From Pycnococcus provasolii (taxonomy: Eukaryota > Chlorophyta > Pseudoscourfieldiophyceae > Pseudoscourfieldiales), in contig CP150563.1 in NCBI GenBank assembly GCA_049487715.1, forward strand, positions 186,001-250,000: DNA of 64,000 nt. Reading direction: 5' to 3'. This document shows, one piece after another, positions 17,675-27,624 of the stretch. The notes under the pieces are model-generated. The model worked only from the letters and a program-made list of their open reading frames with translations. It did not search any database and was not told where the DNA came from. How positions within the stretch are numbered: the first letter of the stretch is position 1; each line of letters opens with the position of its first letter. Position numbers and translations under genes: made by a program.

Positions 17675-20332
17675 TCACGCAAAGACGGTTTCGTTAGCAT
17701 AGACGATCGGCGTTGATCGCTGATTAACTTCGTATCCCACGTTATGCTCGTTCACATCTTTGCGAAGCTTCGCCCCAAGGCGAGAATTTCCGCAATAGAA
17801 CAATCCAATGGCACCTAACGTTCCATCGCTATTCTGCACAAGCTCGCGCATCGTCGTGCGAAAGTCCACATTCGGCTCCTCGTCAGTGATGGTCAACCTA
17901 CCCGAGAGAACGGTATTCTCCAGGTTTTGAGAAATCGCACGTGCCGATGCAATCTCAAGGGGATCCTTCGAAGAGAACTGAATGCGGAAGTCAAATGCAT
18001 TGTCAAAATCTACGCCCGCCAAATCCGAGCGCTTTCTCAGCTCGGACACCACTTGCTCAATTCTCCAGATTGCCCAGTGCAAAATGGATGCTGACTTGAC
18101 ACGCCAAAGCATAGAAATGCCGTGGGTGAAAACGGGTGGTGCATCTGCATCGTCGCCGGCGGTGGCTGCCACGGCGGTGTCTCCCGCAATGTTGTTTCCC
18201 ATCAACGGATTGGCAAAAGCCTCCCAAGCGAAGCGGTACGCACAACATGCAGCGAGAAGCATACTTTGCGCGAAGCCAGGTGGTGGCTCGTGACGCGCAG
18301 CAGCGACAAGAAGTGCGATCGACGCACACTCGATTGCGAGCTCCGACAAGCCCCACATGCGCCGGCGTATTGCGTTCACGACGTGGCTCGCAAGGCCAAC
18401 AACATAAAGGGCGTACAGCACAAAAAACACACCGCGGGGAATGCGTCCCGCGCCTAAATCACCGGCGTGCTTTGGCCACGTCAGCAGAGCCATACCAACG
18501 CCAGCGTCGATCAGGGCAAGCACGAGGAATCCAAGCTCGATTGAGCGATTGATACCGAAAGCACTGCCAAGCGATGCCTGCGCTTTTGCCCAACGTGCGT
18601 ACTCCACGGAATCTGCAACGCTCATTCCAATGCCAGGATCTTCGACGTCGCTAGCGCTTTTTCGTCGCTCCAACGGTTTTTCTTTTGGTGAGGCAGGATC
18701 TTCCTCGCCTTCGTCGCTGCTGATACCTTCATCTCTTACGCGCGACTGCTCAGACGTGTCTGGTAGCACGCAAAGGTTGTGCGCATAAATGAGGTTCATA
18801 AGAAGCGAAATCATCGGCACCACGCCACTTCCGGTACACACTAGCATCTTCCGACGACTTGGCACCGCGGTCGCCGACTGCATTGCAGAGCCAAATGGGC
18901 CGGCAACGTCTAGCCGAAGATGCTCGAGATCGCTCCCTTGGCACAGATTGTACAGCCTCGATGTCCAGCTCGTAGGCGAGCCAACCACATCGACAAAAAT
19001 TTCAACGTAATCGTCCACAGACACCGCATTCGCCACGGAGAAACTGTGCCACTGAACTTTTGATATCTGCGGAATGCGTAGTTTCACGTACTGCCCCGCG
19101 GCGATGGAAACTTGCTTCGACTCATCACGCGGCTTGATGCGCAGCAGCAGAGCTCTGTTTGGATCGTCGCTCGTGCGCGCCTCCATCACAATCCACGGTC
19201 CCGTGCGGAGGCGTCGTGCGAGGGTGACCATCTTGTCGATCGCGTACAGCACCAGCGGTCCACTGAGCCACTTAAATGCTTGGCTGCGCTCACGATTTCG
19301 GTCACGCACATCGCCATCGATGGTGTGCATGATGGTGGCGGCGTAAAGCAGGATGAATAGATGGTGCGAGTGGTAGAACGCCTCGAATGGAACGAGTCGG
19401 CGAATGAAAGGAAGGGCGGGCAAGGCGACGAGCAGCGTGAGTCCTAAAATGACATATCCGCTGATCATGATCTCAGACGTGAACATGTCGCAGAACTTTG
19501 TTACGCCGTCTCCGCAGAGCGATCCGAAGTGGAACAGAAACACGACGAATGCGCCCAACAGTTGAAGCAGCATAACGGCTCCTAGGTGCTGATGAAACGC
19601 CGTGGAAGAGGCAAGAGGCAGAAGCACGCCGAGCGGCGTTCGTCTGAGCGCGGTTAGCAGGTTTGAGCACATCACAATGGGCAGGATCGCCATCTGAAGT
19701 AGCAGTGCGTGCATTGCTCCAAACTCGAACACGGGAACGAGTCGTTTCTGCCAGTACCTCGGCGCACCTTGTGGCACCTTGCTCGCGGTTTGCTCCTCCT
19801 TCAGCAGGGCGTGGTGCAAGAACACAAAGAGCGTCGCAAGCGTGTGTATGGCGATAGTCATCCAGAGCACGGCGTCCGTGGCGAGCTCGGCGGTCCACCT
19901 TCTGAACGCCGCTTGCCAGCCTAGCGAGTTAAGCGTGTTCAACCGCGACGTCCGACGTGGGTCCATGGACGTGGCGTGCACGATGGCCTTGGCCTTTCTC
20001 CAGAAGCGCTTGCCTTGCGATTCCAGGTCGAGTTCGTGTAACATGGTGCTCATTTTGCGTGCATATTTCGCGCTTGTGTTCGCGCTTGTGGTACGTGAGA
20101 AGTTGGACGTCCATATATTTCGGCTTAAGGATGCAGTGGATGCAGAGGACACGGACGGCGACAGCTCACCCTCTGCTGTCCCCTTCTCCAACGGTGCCTG
20201 CAAGGTCTTCTCCTCTGCAGCAAGCGAGAACGACCGACATAAGCCATCGGCGTCGGAGTCGCGTTTCTTATGTTCCAAATCTTCCTCCAACTTCGACTGA
20301 CCTGCACTGACGGCGTGAGGCAAGTCCGACAT
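17675..20332 (-). CDS. NADPH oxidase/ferric reductase-type protein with membrane insertion
   Basis: An 885-aa flavocytochrome. Residues about 150-345 hold the ferric-reductase membrane domain with candidate heme histidines in STAFHQHLG (247/249), FLFHFG (268), FYHSHHLF (321-324) and IMHTIDG (336). The FAD loop is VQWHSFSVAN (about 427-436) and the NADPH loop is VCTGSGVVPMISLL (498-511). The NADPH domain is then interrupted by about 215 residues, including a phospho-type Ser/Glu linker and four hydrophobic segments (about 599-619, 634-654, 666-680 and 690-705). The domain resumes at ISMLWRVKSASILHWAIW and ends with IGLFYCGNSRLGAKL. Typical family members lack this insertion. It should move electrons from NADPH across a membrane to oxygen or ferric iron; no calcium-binding EF-hand is seen. 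The N-terminal 140 residues are low complexity. Confidence 0.9.
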   Translation of the reverse strand: MSDLPHAVSAGQSKLEEDLEHKKRDSDADGLCRSFSLAAEEKTLQAPLEKGTAEGELSPSVSSASTASLSRNIWTSNFSRTTSANTSAKYARKMSTMLHELDLESQGKRFWRKAKAIVHATSMDPRRTSRLNTLNSLGWQAAFRRWTAELATDAVLWMTIAIHTLATLFVFLHHALLKEEQTASKVPQGAPRYWQKRLVPVFEFGAMHALLLQMAILPIVMCSNLLTALRRTPLGVLLPLASSTAFHQHLGAVMLLQLLGAFVVFLFHFGSLCGDGVTKFCDMFTSEIMISGYVILGLTLLVALPALPFIRRLVPFEAFYHSHHLFILLYAATIMHTIDGDVRDRNRERSQAFKWLSGPLVLYAIDKMVTLARRLRTGPWIVMEARTSDDPNRALLLRIKPRDESKQVSIAAGQYVKLRIPQISKVQWHSFSVANAVSVDDYVEIFVDVVGSPTSWTSRLYNLCQGSDLEHLRLDVAGPFGSAMQSATAVPSRRKMLVCTGSGVVPMISLLMNLIYAHNLCVLPDTSEQSRVRDEGISSDEGEEDPASPKEKPLERRKSASDVEDPGIGMSVADSVEYARWAKAQASLGSAFGINRSIELGFLVLALIDAGVGMALLTWPKHAGDLGAGRIPRGVFFVLYALYVVGLASHVVNAIRRRMWGLSELAIECASIALLVAAARHEPPPGFAQSMLLAACCAYRFAWEAFANPLMGNNIAGDTAVAATAGDDADAPPVFTHGISMLWRVKSASILHWAIWRIEQVVSELRKRSDLAGVDFDNAFDFRIQFSSKDPLEIASARAISQNLENTVLSGRLTITDEEPNVDFRTTMRELVQNSDGTLGAIGLFYCGNSRLGAKLRKDVNEHNVGYEVNQRSTPIVYANETVFA

Positions 20333-20792
20333 GGCGAAGCTTCGACACCACGACGGCGGATATTTTTCTGAAATGAAATGGGTTCCTCAAAACAAACTCA
20401 TTCAGGCTGCAAGTTGTTTTTCATCTCCCACTGTCACTGTTCCATGCCGTCATTCTGAGCTGGCATTCCCGTCCATGCATGCGGCGATGAGCACCCTTGC
20501 ATCGCCCCTTGCCAGAAGGCGAGCTTGCAAGAGCTCATTCTGTCATGCAGTCATGCAGTCCACCGGTGTTGTGTCACGATCATTAAGGTGGTCAGTTTCA
20601 TGCGAGCACGAACGAAAATCAAAGGTAACTTACCAGATGCCAGCTGACAATACTGTAGACGACTTAATCTTAATCTTAATCTTAGTAAACTTGTACTACC
20701 TTACCTTAAGTAAGCTCGAGGTTTGGTGACCAGTTCGGTAAATTCCGTAGAAAGGGTCGGGTTACAACTTACAAGCGTACTTGGTGGTGCGC
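20333..20792. other. Intergenic, no gene seen
   Basis: 460 bp between the oxidase start and the ABA4-type gene stop. It holds a short CTTAAT repeat near 20666-20690. An open frame of 132 aa beginning at 20331 overlaps the oxidase start codon and has no family resemblance. Confidence 0.5.
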
Positions 20793-22514
20793 TTACGCCT
20801 TGGACTTCGCGAGCTCCACCGCGCTCGCCTCCATCGGGGACGGCTGAAATACACGAAGCGCGGGATCGAACTTTGCCGCCAACTCCTGCAGCGGAGGTGG
20901 CTTCGCAGTCGGCGCGGGAATATCGCGCACGTACTGAATGCCACCCTTACCGTCGCCGCCGTAAAAGGATATGCCCTGCACGCGATCCGCGTCTTCACCC
21001 ATGCCGAGGTCAACCTCCCAGCAAAATACGCACGAATCAGCACCATCAGACCACCGCAGAAGGTTGAACGTGAGGCCCGGAACGTTGAACTCATCGAGGA
21101 ATGAACGCACGCTGTCCCTGCCAACAAAAGGAAGCTCGTAATTAAGATCCTCGTAGCAGATCTCGTCGCTAAAGAATCGAATGCTTTCAGAAGGAACGTC
21201 GGTACTGCTCGACTGCACCTCCTGCCAGAGGTAGGGAACGATGTCACTCACGCGATCCGGCGTACGCTGCGTAAGTTCCGGTCTCGAAGAGCGTTCAACA
21301 GCAGCTTCCTTGGCGGCTTGCTCTGCTACAGCCTTCAGAAGCACTGCGGTGGCATCCCCCGGCTTCAAAATGGGCTCCGCACCCTCGCGCACGTAGACGA
21401 TGCGCCCGTCGTCATCCAACTCCACGTATGTCGTGCCTCGTAAACCTCGCTTGTCGACCCCCTCCTTAGAACGATGCCATGTCAAGCCCGCACCTTTTTC
21501 ACCTTCCGCAAAGCGCTCAGGCACGATCATTGCCCCCGCGGCATCGTCTGCGGCATTGCGCACTTTGAGCATTTTGTAAACGGCAGACCGGCCCTTGACG
21601 GGATTTGGCGCGCACATGTCGTCCCAAACGACGTCGTCGGCACAGGCGGATACAGTCACATCAGCGCGAGGTCCTTTCGCGTCACTGTACAGCGCACGCA
21701 CGAGAGCTCCCGCTGATTCCGCTCGTGGCACACTGGGAAGGAGCACGACGTCGCCGCCGTCCTTTCCTTCTGCAAACTCAAGCGAGGGTAAGCCTTTGCC
21801 GGACACGAGGGATACGGCGAGATGCAGCAGCAGACCTGGCGGTCCGGTAAAGTTGCAGGTGAGAAGGGACAAGCGCAGCAGTGGCACGTCTCTCGCGAGA
21901 CCGTCCAGCAAGATCCACCGACCGACGAAGATGTCCCAAGCGAGGACGTGTGCCCACTCCTCTGTCACGAAGTTCGGGTTCTCGAGCATAGAATTGAAGC
22001 TTCGCAGCGGCGTTCCGTCGAGTGCGTGTGCGAAATCGAAAACTCCAGCGAATTTTGCCAGCTCCTCCGCGGCGTCCGCTTGTTGGAATCCGATGTAGTC
22101 CACCGCGAAGTGGATCGCACAACTCAGAACAGGAACTGCAAGCGGCGCCATCAGCTTACGCGTGAACTCCGCGCGCGGGAAGATCGTCATAATAGTCCAC
22201 GGTATTTGTGGTGCGAATGTCGCGAGCGAGAAAAGCAGCGACATCGAAGGCAAGACCCCCATGGACGCCATGCTGCTCGAGGACAGCGACGCGACATCCA
22301 GAGGGGCGACGCCAACAGCCGAGCAGGGGGGGCAAGGCTTTTTATCCTTAACCCAAGCTCCTCCAAGAGCCCGACCACTCCAGCCACTAAAGTCGCCAGA
22401 AAAGACAGAGGGAGAGGGAGAGGGAGCACGACTCCCAGAGCGGCGGAGCCTGGAGCACCGAGATGGACCACGGCAGAGGGACATGCGAGCTTGAAATTCA
22501 ATGCGAGCGGACAT
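20793..22514 (-). CDS. ABA4: ABA4-domain protein fused to SnoaL-like domains
   Basis: A 573-aa protein from ATG 22514 with an Arg/Ser-rich N-terminus of about 75 residues, consistent with plastid targeting. Residues about 90-240 match the ABA4-like family: FSLATFAPQIPWTIM, then HVLAWDIFVGRWILLDG, then TGPPGLLLHLAV, with four hydrophobic segments. In plants ABA4 is a plastid envelope protein needed for neoxanthin formation. Residues about 270-395 and 430-540 are two soluble SnoaL/NTF2-like domains; the second reads ELPFVGRDSVRSFLDEF and ends IQYVRDI. Plant ABA4 proteins lack these. The fusion could bind or modify a xanthophyll or its product, which is inference. A GGATCC motif lies about 120 bp before the start, in the context CTACGACGGATCCCC shared with repeat copy A. 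Confidence 0.85.
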   Translation of the reverse strand: MSARIEFQARMSLCRGPSRCSRLRRSGSRAPSPSPSVFSGDFSGWSGRALGGAWVKDKKPCPPCSAVGVAPLDVASLSSSSMASMGVLPSMSLLFSLATFAPQIPWTIMTIFPRAEFTRKLMAPLAVPVLSCAIHFAVDYIGFQQADAAEELAKFAGVFDFAHALDGTPLRSFNSMLENPNFVTEEWAHVLAWDIFVGRWILLDGLARDVPLLRLSLLTCNFTGPPGLLLHLAVSLVSGKGLPSLEFAEGKDGGDVVLLPSVPRAESAGALVRALYSDAKGPRADVTVSACADDVVWDDMCAPNPVKGRSAVYKMLKVRNAADDAAGAMIVPERFAEGEKGAGLTWHRSKEGVDKRGLRGTTYVELDDDGRIVYVREGAEPILKPGDATAVLLKAVAEQAAKEAAVERSSRPELTQRTPDRVSDIVPYLWQEVQSSSTDVPSESIRFFSDEICYEDLNYELPFVGRDSVRSFLDEFNVPGLTFNLLRWSDGADSCVFCWEVDLGMGEDADRVQGISFYGGDGKGGIQYVRDIPAPTAKPPPLQELAAKFDPALRVFQPSPMEASAVELAKSKA

Positions 22515-22822
22515 GTTAACGAGCAGGAATGGAATGGAATGGGGAAATCACCATGGGAACGTGTGGTGGAAAAGTAACCCCGAAAAAGGTCCCCGAAAAT
22601 CTCCCAGGAAAACAGCAATCAGGGAACAAGCGGGGATCCGTCGTAGGTGGATGTGATCACAAGGTTTGATTTGGGCGGAAAACACGCATTCTGAGAGGGA
22701 TCACATCGCGTAAGATGCTGTCAACCATGTACATGTGTGAAGGCAATAGGTGTTGTGTGGTTGACATTTTGTCGTACTGCAACCTTAACCGTAATAATGG
22801 GCTTTTAGGACAATCGTAGTAT
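22515..22822. promoter_or_regulatory. Upstream region of ABA4-type gene; uL3 3' flank
   Basis: No gene is seen. It contains the GGGGATCCGTCGTAGG motif at 22632-22647, which reads CCTACGACGGATCCCC toward the ABA4-type gene. Confidence 0.4.
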
Positions 22823-23989
22823 TTACTTGAGGCGTCCCAGGAACTTCGCCTTCTCCTCCGACGACTGGAAGCGGCCCTTGCCAAACTTCGACGACGTGTC
22901 GATGAACTTCAGCTTGATCTCCTCCTGCGCGTTGCGGCTCGTCTGCTTGAACAGCGACTTGCGCAGCGTAATCGCGCGCTTCTTCGTGCCCACCACGCAT
23001 CCCTTGAGCATGATGTAGTCCTCGCGGATAATGCCGTAGTGCGGGAAGCCGCCCATCGGGTTGATGCCCTTCTTCGTCGGGTCGGTGTCCGTCGTCGCGC
23101 CGTGGCTCTCCTCGTTGCCAGCCTTTCCGATCCTGTACACCTTCTTGTTCGCCTCTGTACGGTGGTGGTATCCGTGCTGACCAACACGAGCGACGGTCGA
23201 AGACACGCGTGCCGGGTGCCACGCGCCGATGCAGGCAACCTTGCGAAGACCACGGTGCGTCTTGCGCGGGAGACGCGAGACGCCCCAACGCGTCACGACG
23301 CCCTCCGTTCCGTGACCCCTCGACACTCCAATGGTGTCAATCATCTCGTCCTTGGAGAAGATGCTGTCAATCTCGACGGGCTTCTCGAAGAGGTTGTACG
23401 CGAAGTCCACCTTGTCGGCGACGGTCTTTCCGCCGTTCACCTGGATCTCCTTCAGGTGCGCCTTCTTCTGGCGCAGGTGCAGCTTTCGCATCTGCGTGTG
23501 CGCGAGAATGCGGATTGCGCAGCAGTTCTTCTTCAGGTCCTCGAGCTGCTTCTTGATCGCCTCGCCGCCGTTCTCGGAGTACTGCTTGACGTAGCGCGTG
23601 AAGCACTTTTTCTTGCTCTTGAACCAGTTTTTGTAGAAGACGCGCTTCACCTCGTCGTTGAGGTGCTCGGCCCAGACGGTGTTGTACGCGCGAAGTCCGG
23701 TGGACGTCTTGGCGTATCCGACGATGCCGACGACGATCATCGGCGGCGTTTCGATGAGCGTGACAGCCTCGCACGACTCCTTCTTGTGCAGCTTGGAGCC
23801 GGGCTTGTCGACGTCGCGCATGATGTGCGTCATGCCCGCCTTGTATCCGACGAAGCCTGTGAGGTGTGCTGGTTTGGATGCGTCGTCTTTCGGGAACGTC
23901 TTGATTTTGCCTGTGAATCGGCGCGCACGCTTCTTGGGTAGGAACCCGAGAGAGCCGTGGCGCGGGGCCTCGAACTTACGGTGCGACAT
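22823..23989 (-). CDS. RPL3: 60S ribosomal protein uL3
   Basis: A 388-aa intronless protein, the normal length for eukaryotic uL3. It starts [20 protein letters not shown], and the hallmark [40 protein letters not shown] and [20 protein letters not shown] are all present; the tryptophan and histidine finger residues near the peptidyl transferase centre are kept. It is a core large-subunit protein needed for early rRNA assembly. ATG 23989 is fixed by the invariant MSHRKFE start. Telomere-like G-rich repeats (24215-24252) lie upstream; similar telo-box elements are known in plant ribosomal-protein promoters. Confidence 0.98.
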   Translation of the reverse strand: MSHRKFEAPRHGSLGFLPKKRARRFTGKIKTFPKDDASKPAHLTGFVGYKAGMTHIMRDVDKPGSKLHKKESCEAVTLIETPPMIVVGIVGYAKTSTGLRAYNTVWAEHLNDEVKRVFYKNWFKSKKKCFTRYVKQYSENGGEAIKKQLEDLKKNCCAIRILAHTQMRKLHLRQKKAHLKEIQVNGGKTVADKVDFAYNLFEKPVEIDSIFSKDEMIDTIGVSRGHGTEGVVTRWGVSRLPRKTHRGLRKVACIGAWHPARVSSTVARVGQHGYHHRTEANKKVYRIGKAGNEESHGATTDTDPTKKGINPMGGFPHYGIIREDYIMLKGCVVGTKKRAITLRKSLFKQTSRNAQEEIKLKFIDTSSKFGKGRFQSSEEKAKFLGRLK

Positions 23990-24424
23990 AGTACTACTAG
24001 AGAGTGGGAAAATGACACACAAATAAATAGGGGGGCGGAGGCGGAGGCGGAGGACGGCGGCGCCCCACTGGAGGGCCCGGGGAGAAACCGGCTTGGGAGA
24101 AACCGGTATCCTCTCGGGGCATGTCCATCCCCGTAGATTTGGGAGACCAGTGGGAGACCAGTGAGGTTGGAGAATTTTAGGGTTTTGTTTTTGTTTGAAA
24201 ACCCCAATCATCATCATCATGATTGGGGGTTTGGGGTTTGGGGGTTTGGGGGGCATCGGCAGATGCGGTTCTGTACATGGCGTCGCTGCCACTCGCAGCG
24301 AACGAATGTGCTTACCATGACGGTGATGGCGTCGTCGAAGGTGCCATTCGTTGGTGGTCGTGGATAAGAAATGGTTTGAAGCCTACGGGTACTGTTACAA
24401 AAAAAATTTTGAATAATATCTTTT
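23990..24424. promoter_or_regulatory. uL3 upstream region with G-rich telomere-like repeat
   Basis: 435 bp. It holds direct repeats (GGGAGAAACCGG about 24080-24105; GGGAGACCAGT twice, 24138-24162), an ATC triplet run near 24207 and TTTGGGG units at 24225-24252. No gene is seen. Confidence 0.45.
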
Positions 24425-25219
24425 CTATTTCGCGATCGGCACAGCAAAATTAGAGAATTCGCCAGGCCGTTCGCATTCGCGCGTGCACACTTTGACACAA
24501 CGCTTGCTCGCGCGATCATTGGCATCAGGATCAAGACCCAAGCCGGTTCGCTTCATTTCTCTCGAATCGTAAGAGTCCAACGCACGCTGACATGTTACTT
24601 GGCACGCCTTCCCGCAGCTCTTCTCGATCGCGGCACTCGCTTCCTTGGCAGTTCGACTCTTCGCCGTCGACGTGAGAACTTCTTTTGTCGCACACGACGG
24701 TTTTGCAGTTCCGTCTGGCCCTCTCATCTTCTCGAAGATGGGAAGACCTTGAAACGCACCGTCCTGCTCTTCGTCGCGCGCCAGGATGCTCACGCACGCC
24801 CGGCTCGTGACACCAGCTTTACGCGCAAGGATTTTCTCGCCATCTTTCTCGAGCACCTCGAAACGCTTTTGCGTCGTGCCATACAATGTGAACGGGTTGA
24901 CATCTGCGGCAGGAGTGGATGCGTACGCAGCCGGCGGCAACACGTAAGCTGCGAAACACACGTTCACGGCGACTGACGCACTCGCGAGAAGAGACGCGCC
25001 TATGGATCGCAGACGCGCTGACGGATGCACGGTGCATGGGGCGCCTGCAAGTGCAAGCGTGCGTCTTTCATCATCACCACTTGAGCATGACCCGTATCCA
25101 GAGATCCGTCTGATAACCTTTTCTGATGACCGAGAGGCTCCTCCTGAGACCGGCCGGCATCGATATCGATGCGTGCAAGACGTCGGCATCGTCGGAGGAC
25201 TCATCGTCGTCGTCGGCAT
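24425..25219 (-). CDS. Predicted plastid (lumenal) Cys-rich protein
   Basis: 264 aa from ATG 25219. I do not recognise a named family. The N-terminal about 65 residues are basic and Ser/Pro-rich, followed by a hydrophobic stretch with an Ala-x-Ala site, CFAAYVLPPAAYAS, which looks like a bipartite transit peptide for the thylakoid lumen. The mature part has a C-terminal Cys cluster: KSCGKACQVTCQRAL and RCVKVCTRECERPGEF. The spacing C-x3-C-x3-C and C-x3-C-x3-C suggests disulfides or a metal site. No enzymatic motif is seen. It sits between uL3 and the Rab prenyltransferase subunit on the same strand, with 144 bp to the latter. Confidence 0.65.
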   Translation of the reverse strand: MPTTTMSPPTMPTSCTHRYRCRPVSGGASRSSEKVIRRISGYGSCSSGDDERRTLALAGAPCTVHPSARLRSIGASLLASASVAVNVCFAAYVLPPAAYASTPAADVNPFTLYGTTQKRFEVLEKDGEKILARKAGVTSRACVSILARDEEQDGAFQGLPIFEKMRGPDGTAKPSCATKEVLTSTAKSRTAKEASAAIEKSCGKACQVTCQRALDSYDSREMKRTGLGLDPDANDRASKRCVKVCTRECERPGEFSNFAVPIAK

Positions 25220-25363
25220 CGGAGAAATGGACTAAGGGGGAATAGGTCGGGTGAATAAGGGTCCCGCAAGTACCCCTATCCGCGTACCAAATAGGGAGAA
25301 TCGAAATGGGGTTTCCATGGCGCGGGGTTCCTTCGTCACGTCATATGAGCGCGTATGTATGTT

Positions 25364-26428
25364 TTACAGTGTTCGTGCCCACTCTTCGTACATGCCGCTG
25401 CGGTCGACGTCAACCTCCGCCAACCGCGCGTACAGACGACGCGCCTCCTCGCGATCCGCCTCGCTCGCGTCGAGAGGAGCGGCGAGCGCATTCGCGAGGT
25501 GAACGAGCGCCCACGTCGCGTCTGGCTCTAGCGCGAGGACCTCGCGCGCCTGCTTGACGTCCTTCTCACGAACGCGCGCGCGCGCCTCCGGATCCTCCAG
25601 GCGGCTGCCCAAGCCTGAAACCCATCGCGCGTACACCCAAGCCGCCTGGTCCGCCGGCTCGGTGACCGCCGCCTGGAACCACAGGTCCTGCTCCTCGAGC
25701 AGAGTGTCGGCGGGAATGTGAGTCGCTGCTGCGCTCATCGCTCCCATGGTCCCTCGCCAGCGGCTTTCACTTTCGGCATCACCACCTCCAATAGCTGCAC
25801 TGCCGTGACAAGCTGGCAACACGGCGCTCCGATGGTGCCAAGCCGAGTAGTTGGAAAGGTCGCGTTCAATAAGGCGCCGGCTGAACGCAAGTTCCGTCTC
25901 TGGCGTCTCTCCCACAAACTCCGCGAGGTACCGCCTGTATCCCCATCCGTGAAAGTTGCGCGGGTCGAGGCTCAAGAACTGCTCAGTGAGCGTGCACTCT
26001 CGCTCCAGCACGGCGTCAAATGGCTTGACGGCAAAGTCCTTTCCAATCCAGGTGTCGAGCACCCACCTCCTGTGGTACCATGCGCAATAGCTCTTTGGGT
26101 TTCTCTTGAGTGCCGCCTCGCTGACGGTGAGTTCAGCCTCCGCGACTGACACGCGCAAGTCCGCGGGAAGTTCTCCGATAGGCGTACTTTCGCTGTTGTG
26201 GTTCGCCAACGTCGCCCTCTTTCGATAGTTCCACGATGTGGCAGCCTCCGGGTTCAGCTCGCACAGTTTCGCGGAGAGTGCGATTTGCTTATCGAGGTAC
26301 GACTTCGCCGCCGACGCTTGCAGGACGGCGCCTAGTAGCGCGCGGTACGACTTCGCCTTCGCGGCGCTCTGCTCGAGGAACTCGGGCGACGATGCCAAGG
26401 AGGCGGAGACGCGACGACGCCCGTGCAT
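25364..26428 (-). CDS. Rab geranylgeranyltransferase alpha subunit
   Basis: A 354-aa protein starting at ATG 26428 with MHGRRRVS, the conserved MHGR start of the family; an in-frame stretch upstream lacks support. Prenyltransferase alpha (PPTA) repeats are clear: NPEAATSWNYRKRATL, NPKSYCAWYHRRWVLD, DPRNFHGWGYRRYLAEF and DLSNYSAWHHRSAVL, each with the W-x-x-R-x core. It lacks the C-terminal leucine-rich repeats of animal RabGGTA, as is usual in many protists. With a beta subunit and REP it transfers geranylgeranyl groups to Rab GTPases. The FTase/GGTase-I alpha subunit is the alternative, but the MHGR start and sequence favour RabGGTase. Confidence 0.88.
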   Translation of the reverse strand: MHGRRRVSASLASSPEFLEQSAAKAKSYRALLGAVLQASAAKSYLDKQIALSAKLCELNPEAATSWNYRKRATLANHNSESTPIGELPADLRVSVAEAELTVSEAALKRNPKSYCAWYHRRWVLDTWIGKDFAVKPFDAVLERECTLTEQFLSLDPRNFHGWGYRRYLAEFVGETPETELAFSRRLIERDLSNYSAWHHRSAVLPACHGSAAIGGGDAESESRWRGTMGAMSAAATHIPADTLLEEQDLWFQAAVTEPADQAAWVYARWVSGLGSRLEDPEARARVREKDVKQAREVLALEPDATWALVHLANALAAPLDASEADREEARRLYARLAEVDVDRSGMYEEWARTL

Positions 26429-26629
26429 GCTGGACTGACTGGGGCGGGAAGAGGAAACGAAATGCAAATGGGCGGAGTTCTACACTAACCCCTAATCGAT
26501 GAGGGCGGGGATGATATTCGGGGTTCTGATTCGGGGTTGCATTTTGGTGAGGCTCTTACCAAGCTTGGCACCTTGCACACACACACACGCTGCTGTGACA
26601 GCTGGACTTGCTTGTACGCGCCGTGTTCC

Positions 26630-27598
26630 ATGCGGCTGTTGAACTGGTGTGCTCGTGTCGTCGTGTGCTATAGTGTGGTGGTGTTGTGCTGGTGCCGTGT
26701 GACGTGGGTGGCCTTGGGGGAAGTTGTCGTCGCCGCTACACCTCTCGTGATCTTCGCGCATGAAAGGACAGGGTCGAACGCCTTCTGCGACGCGCTTAAC
26801 AGACAAAGAGGAATCATCATGAACAAGGAGGTAGGTCAGCCATAATCAACGTGCAAGGTGGTTGACGATGCTCCCTCTACATTTTACTCACGATCACATG
26901 CACGCTAACCAAAATAGGCTTTCAACCCGACGGAATCGTACCTGCACGGTACCATGCGACGCGCAATACACCCTCGAGTCATCTCGAACAGAAACAACCA
27001 ACCGCGCGCGCTCGTCGATGCCATGGTGAGAGTCGCGACGAGGAGAAGACTTAGATACGTCGGTTTCAAGATATTTCCCGCGCATCTATCTAGTGGCGGC
27101 ATCGACGCGATTCTGCGTATGCAAGGTGCAAGAGCAGTCATACTGTACCGCAAAAATGTGCTCGCGGTGTACCGCAGCTTACGCGTGGCGGAGTCAACTG
27201 GGCACTGGACGTCGACAAATACCAACAGGTTCAAAGTGCGCGTTGACGTAGGAAGCTTCTCGCACTTTAAGGGCCAGTATGCCGCTTGGTACACGCAGGC
27301 AATGCAACAAGTTCGTGCCGCCCGCGTCCCCGTTACCATTTTCGAACACTCCGAGTTCTTTGCCAACCAACGCGAAAGTCTGAAGCGTTTACAACGATTT
27401 CTTGAACTTCCGGAGCACTATGCCGTTCGCGCGTCTTCGTCATCATCACTCCGCCGTCAAAACACGGTTCCGCTTCGACGTTCAATCAGCAACTACGCGA
27501 GCTTCTCTCGGGAGGTGAAAAGCCGATACGGCAGCAGCGTCGAGAACTTTGGATCGCTCAATCTTGCGGAAAGGCCAGGACGTCGTGGAAATTATTGA
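26630..27598 (+). CDS. Sulfotransferase-like type II membrane protein
   Basis: Two exons, 26630-26830 and 26918-27598, joined across an 87-nt intron (GTAGGT...ATAG), phase 0. The 293-aa product has a hydrophobic N-terminal anchor (CARVVVCYSVVVLCWCRVTW), then FAHERTGSNAFCDALN, like the 5' PAPS-binding loop, and VILYRKNVLAVYRSLRVA, like the 3' phosphate-binding motif. FKGQYAAWY and VTIFEHSEFFANQRESL follow the order seen in small Stf0-type or Golgi sulfotransferases. It probably adds sulfate to a glycan or lipid in the Golgi; the acceptor is unknown. It converges with KptA, with 26 bp between their stops. Confidence 0.75.
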
Positions 27599-27624
27599 AG
27601 GTGTATGTGTTTTACTACTGTATT

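Noticed and set aside
20331-20729. 132-aa + ORF beside the oxidase start
   Set aside because: Starts on the oxidase start codon in antisense and ends in a simple repeat; no resemblance.
23039-23941. 300-aa ORF antisense to uL3
   Set aside because: Pure shadow of the conserved uL3 frame in G+C-rich DNA.
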